Shown here piece after piece: positions 41,900 to 50,916 of a stretch of DNA of 64,000 nt. The notes under the pieces are model-generated. The model saw only the letters and a list, made by a program, of their open reading frames with translations. It did not search any database and was not told the DNA's origin. The stretch lies in the NCBI RefSeq assembly GCF_004349315.1, contig NZ_SMLH01000005.1, forward strand, positions 124,001 to 188,000. The letters are read 5' to 3'. Position 1 is the stretch's first letter, and the number at the start of each line of letters is the position of its first letter. The DNA comes from Flavobacterium ranwuense. GTDB taxonomy: Bacteria > Bacteroidota > Bacteroidia > Flavobacteriales > Flavobacteriaceae. Made by a program: the position numbers and the translations under genes.

Positions 41900-42550
41900 T
41901 TATTTTTTGAGCTTGTCTTGATACTCTTTTTTCAGTTTCTCAATTTTTGGAGTAATTACATAACTGCAATATCCTTGAGTCTTGTTTTGATTGTAATAAT
42001 TTTGATGATAGTCTTCGGCTTCATAAAATTTAGAAGCTGCAGAAATCTTGGTTACAATTGGTTTCCCAAATGTATTCTCGCTGGTCATCAAAGCAATATA
42101 ATCTTCGGAGAGTTGCTTTTGAATAGGATTATGGTAAAAAATTTCACTACGATATTGTGTCCCAACATCATTCCCCTGACGATTTAACGTAGTGGGATCA
42201 TGTGTGGCAAAAAATATTTCCAACAGTTCTCCAAAACTTATTTCCTTAGGATCAAAAGTAATTTCAGTGGCTTCCGCATGACCGGTGTCTCCATTGCAAA
42301 TATCCTTGTATGTTGGGTTTATAGTATTGCCGCCAATATATCCCGAAATAACTTTTTTTACTCCCGCCAATTCTAAAAAAACTGCCTCAGTACACCAAAA
42401 ACAACCTCCAGCAAAGGTTGCAACTTCTAATCCGTTTTGCATTTCCATATTTTTTGTTTCTTTACTTTTTGGCACACTACTATTCTTTTCTTTCGCACAA
42501 AATGAAAAAGGCAATAGTACCAGAAAAATTCCAATTATTTTTTTCATCAT
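41900..42550 (-). CDS. msrA: Peptide-methionine (S)-S-oxide reductase, lipoprotein form
   Basis: The MsrA domain follows a lipoprotein-like signal (MMKKIIGIFLVLLPFSFC, Cys27 in the longer frame). I place the start at 42550; the frame extends to 42577. The catalytic GGCFWC motif has Cys59 and Cys62, with YIGGNTINPTYKDIC and HDPTTLNRQGNDVGTQYRS. It reduces methionine-S-sulfoxide in proteins. The signal suggests a periplasmic-facing, membrane-anchored form, unlike the usual cytoplasmic MsrA. Confidence 0.9.
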   Translation of the reverse strand: MMKKIIGIFLVLLPFSFCAKEKNSSVPKSKETKNMEMQNGLEVATFAGGCFWCTEAVFLELAGVKKVISGYIGGNTINPTYKDICNGDTGHAEATEITFDPKEISFGELLEIFFATHDPTTLNRQGNDVGTQYRSEIFYHNPIQKQLSEDYIALMTSENTFGKPIVTKISAASKFYEAEDYHQNYYNQNKTQGYCSYVITPKIEKLKKEYQDKLKK

Positions 42551-42693
42551 TCCCGATTTAGAATCAAATTTATTCATTAAAACGAACTGATTATCCGATA
42601 TTAACTAAAGTTTATATTTTGTCAAAGTAAAATATATTGCGATGCATTTAATAATCATTAAAATCTTTGTTTCTTTGCCAAAACAGTTTCAAA

Positions 42694-43359
42694 ATGATAC
42701 AAGCCAAAAATCTACATAAATATTACGATCAACTACATGTGTTGAAAGGAGTTGATTTACATATTCAAAAAGGAGAAATTGTCTCTATCGTGGGCGCTTC
42801 GGGAGCCGGAAAAACGACACTTTTGCAAATCCTTGGAACTTTAGACAAGCCAACCGTTGAAAATGGAATTGAATTACGCATCAACAATGAAGACATTCTG
42901 ACTATGAATGACAAAATTTTATCTAAATTCAGAAATCTAAATTTAGGTTTTATTTTTCAATTTCATCAATTATTACCAGAATTTACCGCATTAGAAAATG
43001 TTTGCATTCCTGCTTTCATTGCCAATAAATCAAAACAGGAAACAGAGATCGAAGCAAAAAAACTGCTGACTTATCTTGGGCTTTCCCATCGAATGAATCA
43101 TAAACCCAATGAACTTTCCGGTGGAGAACAACAACGTGTAGCTGTCGCAAGAGCTTTAATCAACAAACCGGCAATCATTTTTGCAGATGAACCTTCGGGA
43201 AATCTCGATACTGCTTCGGCTGAAAACCTGCATCAATTATTCTTTAAACTGCGTGATGAGTTGGGACAAACCTTCGTTATTGTTACCCATAATGAGGATT
43301 TAGCGAATATGGCCGATAGAAAGTTAGTAATGATAGATGGACAAATTAGTGGTCAGTAA
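42694..43359 (+). CDS. lolD: ABC transporter ATP-binding protein (LolD/MacB-like)
   Basis: I start it at 42694 ([13 protein letters not shown]), giving 221 aa. It has Walker [10 protein letters not shown], a Q-loop in [16 protein letters not shown], the signature [15 protein letters not shown], Walker [13 protein letters not shown] and the H-switch [23 protein letters not shown] is the LolD type, so it probably drives lipoprotein release with a LolCE-like permease encoded elsewhere. The Ser-Gly-Gln-stop end lies in a TCAGT-type repeat. Confidence 0.82.
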   Translation: MIQAKNLHKYYDQLHVLKGVDLHIQKGEIVSIVGASGAGKTTLLQILGTLDKPTVENGIELRINNEDILTMNDKILSKFRNLNLGFIFQFHQLLPEFTALENVCIPAFIANKSKQETEIEAKKLLTYLGLSHRMNHKPNELSGGEQQRVAVARALINKPAIIFADEPSGNLDTASAENLHQLFFKLRDELGQTFVIVTHNEDLANMADRKLVMIDGQISGQ

Positions 43360-43439
43360 TCAGTGTTCAGTTTGCAGTATTCAGAAATAAAAAAATCCGT
43401 GGAAATCAGTTTAATCTGTGTTATCCGTGTTCCAATAAA
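43346..43439. repeat. TCAGT-word and ATCCGTG-word repeats
   Basis: The first part (AGTGGTCAGTAATCAGTG, then TTCAGTTTGCAGTATTCAG) covers the lolD stop codon. The second part has AAATCCGTGGAAATCAGTTT and AATCTGTGTTATCCGTG, related by words to 30971-30990. It fills the whole gap up to the next start codon. Confidence 0.6.
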
Positions 43440-44216
43440 ATGACAAACCTAGAACTAAAATCCTTCCTCGACGAAAAAGTGGTACAGTACAACACGCTCG
43501 ACTTCATAGAAAGTGATCCTGTCCAAATTCCACATTTATTTTCACAGAAAGAAGATATCGAAATTGCTGGTTTTCTAAGTGCTGCAATCGCTTGGGGAAA
43601 TCGTAAAATGATAATCAAAAACTCCCATAAAATGATGGCTTTAATGGGGAATGCCCCTTATGATTTTGTTATGTCACATACCGAAAATGATTTGGAGCGA
43701 CTAGAAATTTTTGTTCATCGAACTTTTAACGGACAGGATTTTGCCAGCTTTATCAGAAGTTTGCAACACATTTATAAAAACCACAACGGATTGGAAGCTG
43801 TTTTTAGTACCAATCAATCCCGAAGCGTCGGGACCGATTCAATGCAAAAAAGCATTCATGAATTCAAGAAAATTTTTTTTGAAATCCCGCATCAATATAG
43901 AACACAAAAACACATTTCAGACCCTCTGAACAATTCTGCAGCAAAAAGGATTAACATGTTTTTACGCTGGATGGTGCGCCAGGACACTAAAGGTGTCGAT
44001 TTAGGAATATGGAAAAGTATTTCTCCAGCTTCTTTATCCTGTCCTTTGGATGTGCATTCCGGTAATGTAGCGCGAAAATTAGGATTGCTGACCCGAAAAC
44101 AAAATGATGCAAAAGCATTAGCCGAATTAGATTTAAGACTACGTGAATTCGACCCAATTGATCCCGTTAAATATGACTTTGCATTATTTGGATTGGGTGT
44201 TTTTGAAAAGTTTTAA
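43440..44216 (+). CDS. TIGR02757 family protein
   Basis: The 258-aa protein matches TIGR02757 by its DPVQIPHLFSQKEDIEIAGFLSAAIAWGNRK block, MNKFLRWMVR-like NMFLRWMVRQDTKGVDLGIW, and LSCPLDVHSGNVARKLGLL. The last block resembles a base-excision glycosylase helix-hairpin, and the family has been compared with DNA glycosylases, but no activity is established. It is widespread in Bacteroidota. It may be co-transcribed with the upstream ATPase. Confidence 0.85.
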   Translation: MTNLELKSFLDEKVVQYNTLDFIESDPVQIPHLFSQKEDIEIAGFLSAAIAWGNRKMIIKNSHKMMALMGNAPYDFVMSHTENDLERLEIFVHRTFNGQDFASFIRSLQHIYKNHNGLEAVFSTNQSRSVGTDSMQKSIHEFKKIFFEIPHQYRTQKHISDPLNNSAAKRINMFLRWMVRQDTKGVDLGIWKSISPASLSCPLDVHSGNVARKLGLLTRKQNDAKALAELDLRLREFDPIDPVKYDFALFGLGVFEKF

Positions 44217-44300
44217 ACTTAACACCCATTTAATGTGCATTTTATTTCTATATTTATCGACTTATGAATCGCTTAATTTGGGGCCTAATGAAATAAAAGT

Positions 44301-45515
44301 ATGACCAATTACTTGTATAATTTGTTCAAAGACATTACCAATATTACCGCGTTTTTATTTAAAAAATTAGATACTGACATAAGTTATATTGCTATTAAAA
44401 ATGAATTATTAAATCTTAATTATTCATTTTTTAAAGCTGAATTTTCTTTTAATCTTTTTAAATACATCATCATTCCTTTTCTTTTAATTGTTATTGTTTC
44501 TTTAGTACTATTATTGATTGTAAATCGTTATGGTTTTGAAAAAAAAATAATTATAAAAAATGAGGTAGATATTAAAACAAACGATTTTCTTACTGAGATT
44601 ATATTTTCTAATTATGATTCTAAGTATATAAAAGAACAAATAAAACTATTTATAGAAGAAGTACCTTTTAAAAAAAAATGGTGTAAAGGTATTATTCTAA
44701 ATAAAATCATTACCATTAAAAGAAATATTAACGGAGTTAATCCGCATCAAATGCTCTTAATTTACAAATATTTTGGATTTCACGATTATAGTGATAAACT
44801 GATAAAAAGCAGGAGCTGGGAAAATAAATTGTTAGGGATATACCATTATCAAATATTAGAATATAAAATCAAAACAGGATATATAAGACCTAATATATAT
44901 GTTAAAAATAAATTCTTAAAATCGAATGCATTGATTGCCGTAATTTCTCTTTCTGATCAAAAATTTGATTTTTTAAGCAATTATGAAAAACAAATATCAT
45001 ATGCCGACGAGCTCAAAATCCTTGACATAATTCATCAAAAAAAGTCTGCTTTACCTAAAAAAATTAATGAATGGCTCTACAATAAAAATAGTTCTGTAGT
45101 AATACTGGCTATTAAATTAATGATTAGATATAGAGAAACTTTAACAACTACTCAAATAAGCCATCTTTTAAGCAATGCTAGTAATAAGGTCCGAAAAGAA
45201 ACTTTCTTAGTCATTCGAAACTTATACATTATAGAAGCAAATGAGCTTTTAATAAACCATTATCCAAAAGAAACAGATAAACGAAATAAAATTTCTGCTT
45301 TGAAAACAATGGGAGCCATTGGTGATAATGACACCAAAGATTTTGCTTTAAGCATTCTTTTAAAAGAAGTCGATTTAGAAATAAAATTCGAAATTGTTAA
45401 TTGTATTAATAAAATTGATACCACTTTCTTTAATACCTATAAAACAGAAGATGCATCAGAAAATGAAATCATAAAAAGAATTGTTTTACATGTAAATAAC
45501 CCATATTTAAATTGA
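44301..45515 (+). CDS. Membrane-anchored HEAT-repeat protein of the polysaccharide operon
   Basis: The 404-aa protein has one strong membrane helix (about residues 51-75, IIIPFLLIVIVSLVLLLIV), and the rest is helical and cytoplasmic. HEAT-like pairs are visible near the end, such as SHLLSNASNKVRKETFLVIRNLY, HYPKETDKRNKISALKTMGAIG and AISILLKEVDLEIKFEIVNCI. It probably holds or regulates the glycosyltransferase encoded next; the GT2 frame overlaps its stop codon. The whole operon appears more AT-rich than its flanks, by eye. I do not recognise a named family. Confidence 0.7.
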   Translation: MTNYLYNLFKDITNITAFLFKKLDTDISYIAIKNELLNLNYSFFKAEFSFNLFKYIIIPFLLIVIVSLVLLLIVNRYGFEKKIIIKNEVDIKTNDFLTEIIFSNYDSKYIKEQIKLFIEEVPFKKKWCKGIILNKIITIKRNINGVNPHQMLLIYKYFGFHDYSDKLIKSRSWENKLLGIYHYQILEYKIKTGYIRPNIYVKNKFLKSNALIAVISLSDQKFDFLSNYEKQISYADELKILDIIHQKKSALPKKINEWLYNKNSSVVILAIKLMIRYRETLTTTQISHLLSNASNKVRKETFLVIRNLYIIEANELLINHYPKETDKRNKISALKTMGAIGDNDTKDFALSILLKEVDLEIKFEIVNCINKIDTTFFNTYKTEDASENEIIKRIVLHVNNPYLN

Positions 45516-46948
45516 GCACCCTAGAAAACATTATTAAAACCTACGAAACCTATATTGCTTATTATTCCATTAGTTATATTGTATTTTATTTATTACTGGC
45601 TATATTATCTTGGACAGCTATAAAAAAGTATTATAAATCTAAATATTTCCTACTTAAAGAAATATTGGTTAAATCTAATCATACTGTTGGCGTTTCTATA
45701 GTAGCTCCAGCATTCAATGAAGCAACTACTATTGTATACAACGTTAAATCACTACTTTTTCAAGAGTACCCAAAATTTGAAGTGGTTATTGTTAATGACG
45801 GAAGTACCGATGCTACTCTAGAAATATTAATTAGAGAGTTTAATTTAGTTAAAGTAGATTTTTTCTATCAAGAAAAAATACCGACACAACCTGTAAGAGG
45901 GCATTATAAGTCAACGAATCCTATATACTCCAAACTTTTAGTTGTCGATAAAGAAAACGGAAAGAGTAAAGCTGACGGATCAAATGCCGGTATCAACTCT
46001 GCTAAATACTCCTTATTTATCTGTACAGATGTAGATTGTATTTTAAGAAAAGATACGATTTCAATGCTCGCCAAACCTTTTATTGAAAATACTGAAAAAG
46101 TAATCGCGACCGGGGCTGCAATACGAATTTCAAATTCATGTGAGTTTAAAGATGGAATGCTTTTTAAATCACATTTTCCAGATAATTTTTTTGCCCGTTT
46201 TCAGGAACTGGAATATATTCGTTCGTTTTTATTTGGAAGAATGGCTTGGAGCAAAATTAATGGTTTACTATTAGTTTCTGGCGGTTTAGGAATGTTCGAT
46301 AAAGAAACGGTCATTGAAGCTGGCGGATATTGGCATAAATCACTTGGGGAAGATATGGAACTCATCACTCGAATGAGAAAACTGATGCACAAGAAAAAAG
46401 AAAAGTTCTTAATAATATATATACCGGAATCTCTTTGTTGGACTGAGGTCCCTGCCAGTATGACTATATTCTTAAGACAAAGAGTGCGTTGGGCCAGAGG
46501 ATTAGTTCAAACATTATATTTACATAAAGATGTCTTTTTAAATCCAAAATACGGTAAAACTGGCCTCCTCATTTTTCCTTATTATTTGCTTTATGAATTT
46601 GCAGTTCCTATTTTAGAAATCTTAGGCTTAATTGTTTTAACAATTGATTTGTTCTTTTTTAGTATTAACTATGATTTTTTATTGATTGGCAGTGCTTTTG
46701 TATATTTATTTTATATAAGCATAACTCTAATTTCTGTATTTTTAGATCAATTAATTTATAAACATTACACTGGTATTAAAGAGGTGTTAATATTAATAGC
46801 AATGATTTTTATTGAACCTTTTGTCTTTCATCCCCTCAATGTTTACGCTTCCTTAAAGGGTTATTGGCACTTTATAAGACAAAAAGAGCAAAAATGGGGA
46901 GTGATGGTACGTCAAGGATTTACAACTGAACAAAAACAAACATCATGA
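45512..46948 (+). CDS. Processive family 2 glycosyltransferase (PgaC/BcsA-like)
   Basis: The 478-aa protein has an N-terminal membrane helix (about residues 14-36), then the GT2 core. This shows VNDGSTD (94-100), the metal-binding TDVD motif (Asp173, Asp175), GED (Glu280-Asp281) and the QRVRW motif (323-327). That motif marks processive synthases such as PgaC, hyaluronan and cellulose synthase. Three or four membrane helices follow (about 345-440). It should polymerise a sugar and pass the chain through its own pore. Its TTG start overlaps the stop of the HEAT gene. No PilZ domain is present. Confidence 0.85.
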   Translation: MSTLENIIKTYETYIAYYSISYIVFYLLLAILSWTAIKKYYKSKYFLLKEILVKSNHTVGVSIVAPAFNEATTIVYNVKSLLFQEYPKFEVVIVNDGSTDATLEILIREFNLVKVDFFYQEKIPTQPVRGHYKSTNPIYSKLLVVDKENGKSKADGSNAGINSAKYSLFICTDVDCILRKDTISMLAKPFIENTEKVIATGAAIRISNSCEFKDGMLFKSHFPDNFFARFQELEYIRSFLFGRMAWSKINGLLLVSGGLGMFDKETVIEAGGYWHKSLGEDMELITRMRKLMHKKKEKFLIIYIPESLCWTEVPASMTIFLRQRVRWARGLVQTLYLHKDVFLNPKYGKTGLLIFPYYLLYEFAVPILEILGLIVLTIDLFFFSINYDFLLIGSAFVYLFYISITLISVFLDQLIYKHYTGIKEVLILIAMIFIEPFVFHPLNVYASLKGYWHFIRQKEQKWGVMVRQGFTTEQKQTS

Positions 46949-48213
46949 GGAATAGCAAAATTTTAAATATAGTCGGTTTTTTCATTTTTATATTCATTTT
47001 TTCAAATCAAAAAATAAACGCCCAAAAAATTGATACCGATAGTCTTTTAACAGTAATCATAAAAGACATGCAGCATGAAAAAAATTATACTAAAAATATT
47101 CAAAGAGCATTAATGGCTAAAAAAATAGCACCAAATTATCTTGATTATTATTTGATATTAGGACGTAACCATGATTTGTTGAAAAATAAAGATAGCGCGA
47201 GCTACTATTACAACTATTACATCAAAAAAACCAATTCTAACGAAGATGCTTTTAACTATCTAATCAACATCGAATTAGAAAAAGAAAACTATCTGGAAGC
47301 CGAAAAAACAATAGATCAAGCCATTCAAATGCATCCTGAAAACAGAGATTTTCAGAAAAAGAAAATAGTGGTTTATCAATTACAAAAAGAAACTAAAAAA
47401 GAATATAACTATGTACAATCGTTACAAGAAAGATACCCTAACGATCCTGAAATTAAACAAAGCCTTTTTCTTATAGAGTCAAAAATAAAGTCTGACAGGT
47501 TGGGCTTTAATTACAGTTATACAACTTTCAATAGAAATGGTTATGGCCCTTGGCATTTTGGAAGCATACAATACATCCGAGAACGTGGCTGGGGTTCTTT
47601 AATAGGCCGAATTAATTATGCGAATAGATTGTCTTCTGGAAAAAGTATTGCTGAAGGCAAACAATTTGAAGCAGAATCCTATTTTTTTACAGGAAAAAAT
47701 AATTATTCTTACGCAAGTGTAGCATACAGTCAAGATGTAGTTTTCCCAAAGTTAAGAGTAGGATATTCTTTTTATCAAAATTTCAAAAAGGGATGGGAAG
47801 CTGATTTAGGATTTCGATACATTAAATCAGAAAATACAGAAACTAAAACAATTGTTTTGGGAGTTGGTAAATATATCGGTTCCTATTGGATAAATTTTAG
47901 ATCCTACCTACAAAATAATGACAAGGACTACCATCCTTCATTCTCGCTGACAACCAGATATTATTTTGATACAAAATATGATTATATTTCATTAGTTGCA
48001 GGATATGGAACGTCACCAGATGAGAGAACTACTATAGGTCAATTTGAACAAAGAGTTAGTCTTAACTCCTATAGAATTGGCGCTGGATATTACAAATTAT
48101 TCAATAATCACTATTTAACTGGAATCCAAGCAACATTTAATAATCAGGAATACGCTCCAAACTTAAAACAAAACGAATTAGAAATATCTTTAATGCTCCA
48201 ATATAAATTCTAA
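46945..48213 (+). CDS. YaiO-type outer-membrane barrel with TPR head
   Basis: The 422-aa protein has a signal peptide (about residues 1-26, ending INAQ). TPR-like helices follow (about 50-170, YLILGRNHDLLKNKDSASYY and EKTIDQAIQMHPENRDF). The C-terminal beta barrel (about 180-422, FNYSYTTFNRNGYGPWHFGS) ends in LEISLMLQYKF, an outer-membrane barrel signal. A TPR head plus barrel is the layout of PgaA/BcsC polysaccharide exporters. The start overlaps the GT2 stop by 4 bp (ATGA). Confidence 0.85.
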   Translation: MRNSKILNIVGFFIFIFIFSNQKINAQKIDTDSLLTVIIKDMQHEKNYTKNIQRALMAKKIAPNYLDYYLILGRNHDLLKNKDSASYYYNYYIKKTNSNEDAFNYLINIELEKENYLEAEKTIDQAIQMHPENRDFQKKKIVVYQLQKETKKEYNYVQSLQERYPNDPEIKQSLFLIESKIKSDRLGFNYSYTTFNRNGYGPWHFGSIQYIRERGWGSLIGRINYANRLSSGKSIAEGKQFEAESYFFTGKNNYSYASVAYSQDVVFPKLRVGYSFYQNFKKGWEADLGFRYIKSENTETKTIVLGVGKYIGSYWINFRSYLQNNDKDYHPSFSLTTRYYFDTKYDYISLVAGYGTSPDERTTIGQFEQRVSLNSYRIGAGYYKLFNNHYLTGIQATFNNQEYAPNLKQNELEISLMLQYKF

Positions 48214-48214
48214 A

Positions 48215-50449
48215 ATGTTTTATAAAAAATTCAATTTAAATAGAATACTATTTATCCTGTTTCTTTTAAGCTTCAAAATGATGGCTCAATCTGATATTGT
48301 TATTAAGAATCTAACAGCTAGCGAGAACTCGATCAGTATTGCATCCGAGAGAGCAAGACCTGCAGCAGTATTGTTAAAATCATATTTAGATAAATCTTTT
48401 TCTAATTTATTTTTGATTCAAAACGAAAATAATTCGATTGAAAAAAACTTAAAAATTCATCTCAGCATATCAAATTTAAAAAAATTAAATGCTGATAATA
48501 GTTTTATAATTAAAAGCAATGCAACTGATATTTTTTTGATTGCTCCAAATGAAAAATTGCTACGCTATGCGGTTTATACCTTATTAGAAACTTGGGGATT
48601 TAGAAAATTCACTGCTAAAGAAACCTACATTCCAAAGTTAGATGTAGTTGTATTTCCAAAAAACACGGAGCAGTACCATAAACCTTCTTTTGAGTATCGA
48701 GCATTATTATATCCAGATGCTTACGATGAAAATTTCAGAGATTGGCATAAATTAGATTGGCATTTAGAAGACTTTAGCGTTTGGGGACATTCCTTTAGTA
48801 AACTTTTACCACCTCAAGAATATTTCAAAAAGAATCCAACTTTTTTTGCATTGTATGAAGGAAACCGAAACGGCGAATCCATTTGTATGACTAATGACAC
48901 TGTGGTGGATTTAGTAATACAAAAAATACAGAAAGTGATTGCGCAAAACCCCAATGCTCCATTCTATTCTGTAAGTCAAAATGACGATGTAATCTATTGT
49001 GAATGTCAAGAATGCAAATCTATAAACAATAAATACGGAGGCCCTCAAGGGTCTCTCTATTATTTTTTAAACAAAATTGCAGTATATTTCCCTAAAACAA
49101 AAATAGTAACTTTAGCTTATCTTCATACATTTAAGCCTCCGACAAATTTAAAATTACAACCAAATATATATACCCTGTTTTGCCCAATTGAATTGAATCG
49201 AGGAAAAGCTATTGTGGACGATACTTACAGTAAGTCTTTTAGAAAAACATTGCAAGATTGGAACGAAACTACATCTCATTTATATTTATGGGATTATACG
49301 GTACAATTTTCAAACTATTTATCTCCTTTTCCTAACATTCATACTTTTTCAGACAACTATAAATTCTTTGAAAAAAATAATGTAAAAGGATTATTTGTAC
49401 AAGGATATGCAGATGTTCCTGGTGATTTTACAGAATTAAGACAATATCTTTTGGCCAAATTATTATGGAATACTGATATTGATATTGAAGCCACTACAGA
49501 TGATTTCCTAAGAGGTTTTTATGGTAAAGCGGCACCTCAAATTAGAAAGTATTTAAATCTTTTAGCCGAAAATCAACAAAAATCTCATTCATACCTAGAC
49601 ATCTATTCAGGTCCGGTTCAAAGCAGAAATACATTTTTATCACCGGAAGCAATGGATCAATATGACTATTTAATTAATGAGGCAACACTTGCAGTTAATC
49701 AAGATCCTATATTAGAGTCGAGAGTCAAAAAATTACGTTTAGCTTTGGAATATGTATTTTTTGAACAATCAAAATTTTATGGCAAGGATCAACATGGTAT
49801 GTTTATGGCTAATGAAAAAGGCCAAAAAGAAATAAAAAAAGGGATAACAGAAAGAGTTCGAAATTTCACAAAAAACTGTTCAGAACTAGGAATCTATGAA
49901 TTAAGTGAAGGTGGTTTATCTCCAGAAAAATATTATGAAGAATGGCTCCTAATAGCCAAAGACTCGACAAATCATCTGGGAGAAAAACTAAAGGTTAATT
50001 TTCTGACATTCCCAGCCGAAGAATTTACAGGAAAAGGAAGCTACGGGCTTGTTGATGGGATTAGAGGTTATAAAGACTATAACATCAACTGGATTGGATG
50101 GTATGGAACCAATCCAGAGATAGAACTAATTACCAACAAACTAGATTTCAATCAAATAAAAATAAATTTTCTCGATGATCAAAGACATTGGATTTTTAAA
50201 CCAAAGAAAATTTCTATTTATGGTTTTAATAATGAAGAATGGTTGCTGATTACAGAGAAATTTATAGGGAATTTAACAGAAGATTCTGTTATTAAAACAG
50301 AACTGATAGAGATGAACAGTAAAAACTTTAGTAAATTTGATAAAATAAAGCTACTAATTGATAATCAAGATGATTTACCAATTTGGCGAAAGCGAAAGCA
50401 AAAAAAACCAATGATAATGATTGATGAGATTGAACTCTATAATAAATAA
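48215..50449 (+). CDS. DUF4838 protein with glycosidase-like layout and C-terminal beta domain
   Basis: The 744-aa exported protein has a signal peptide (about residues 1-25), an alpha/beta domain like the N-terminal domain of GH20/GH67 enzymes (about 30-150), and a TIM-barrel-like DUF4838 domain (about 160-470) with SQNDDVIYCECQECKS, HLYLWDYTVQFSNYL and VQGYADVPGDFTELRQYLLAKLLW. A helical part and a C-terminal jelly-roll-like domain (about 595-744) follow. It is probably a periplasmic or surface glycan-processing enzyme for the polymer made by the GT2, but no active site is proven. It starts 1 bp after the YaiO stop. Confidence 0.78.
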   Translation: MFYKKFNLNRILFILFLLSFKMMAQSDIVIKNLTASENSISIASERARPAAVLLKSYLDKSFSNLFLIQNENNSIEKNLKIHLSISNLKKLNADNSFIIKSNATDIFLIAPNEKLLRYAVYTLLETWGFRKFTAKETYIPKLDVVVFPKNTEQYHKPSFEYRALLYPDAYDENFRDWHKLDWHLEDFSVWGHSFSKLLPPQEYFKKNPTFFALYEGNRNGESICMTNDTVVDLVIQKIQKVIAQNPNAPFYSVSQNDDVIYCECQECKSINNKYGGPQGSLYYFLNKIAVYFPKTKIVTLAYLHTFKPPTNLKLQPNIYTLFCPIELNRGKAIVDDTYSKSFRKTLQDWNETTSHLYLWDYTVQFSNYLSPFPNIHTFSDNYKFFEKNNVKGLFVQGYADVPGDFTELRQYLLAKLLWNTDIDIEATTDDFLRGFYGKAAPQIRKYLNLLAENQQKSHSYLDIYSGPVQSRNTFLSPEAMDQYDYLINEATLAVNQDPILESRVKKLRLALEYVFFEQSKFYGKDQHGMFMANEKGQKEIKKGITERVRNFTKNCSELGIYELSEGGLSPEKYYEEWLLIAKDSTNHLGEKLKVNFLTFPAEEFTGKGSYGLVDGIRGYKDYNINWIGWYGTNPEIELITNKLDFNQIKINFLDDQRHWIFKPKKISIYGFNNEEWLLITEKFIGNLTEDSVIKTELIEMNSKNFSKFDKIKLLIDNQDDLPIWRKRKQKKPMIMIDEIELYNK

Positions 50450-50460
50450 AAAAACTTAAA

Positions 50461-50823
50461 ATGAGCCCAAAAAAAATATTAATAATAGAAGATGACAATC
50501 TAATAATTAAAATTCTAGATTTTATTTTAAAGAAAGAAGGTTATGAAACTTATATATCTAAAGATGGTAACGACGGAATAGAACAAATAGGGATTCTTCA
50601 ACCTGATTTAATTATCACCGATATTATGATGCCTTATAAATCAGGACTGGAAATTACGGCCTATTCTAAAAAAAACTATCCCAGTATTCCAGTGATTATA
50701 GTTTCAGCTTTAGGTAAGGAAGATTTAACAGTTATTGAAGGTTTTAAATTAGGTGTGGATGATTTCATAGCCAAACCATTTAATCCTATCGAATTAGTTT
50801 TAAGAGTAAAACGTTTTGTTTAA
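50461..50823 (+). CDS. Single-domain response regulator (CheY-like)
   Basis: The 120-aa receiver has the acidic pocket Glu10-Asp11-Asp12, phospho-acceptor Asp54 in LIITDIMMPYKSG, Ser82 and Lys105 in DFIAKPFNPIELVLRVKRF. It has no output domain. As the last gene of the polysaccharide operon (12 bp after the DUF4838 gene) it could bind and control the HEAT protein or synthase when phosphorylated. No kinase lies beside it. Confidence 0.88.
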   Translation: MSPKKILIIEDDNLIIKILDFILKKEGYETYISKDGNDGIEQIGILQPDLIITDIMMPYKSGLEITAYSKKNYPSIPVIIVSALGKEDLTVIEGFKLGVDDFIAKPFNPIELVLRVKRFV

Positions 50824-50892
50824 AAGGTTGTGTTTAAACTAATCTAAAAATAACAATACTATTACCTAATGTTAGTATCCTCATAAAAAACG

Positions 50893-50901
50893 TATCTTTG
50901 C
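50893..50901 (+). promoter_or_regulatory. -7 promoter element for the DEAD-box helicase gene
   Basis: TATCTTTGC is an exact TAnnTTTGC match, 15 bases before the ATG at 50917. Confidence 0.75.
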
Positions 50902-50916
50902 ACAAAATTTAAGCAA

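Noticed and set aside
43346-43439. CRISPR-like array
   Set aside because: The repeated words are short, unequally spaced and lack constant repeat and spacer lengths; there are no cas genes.
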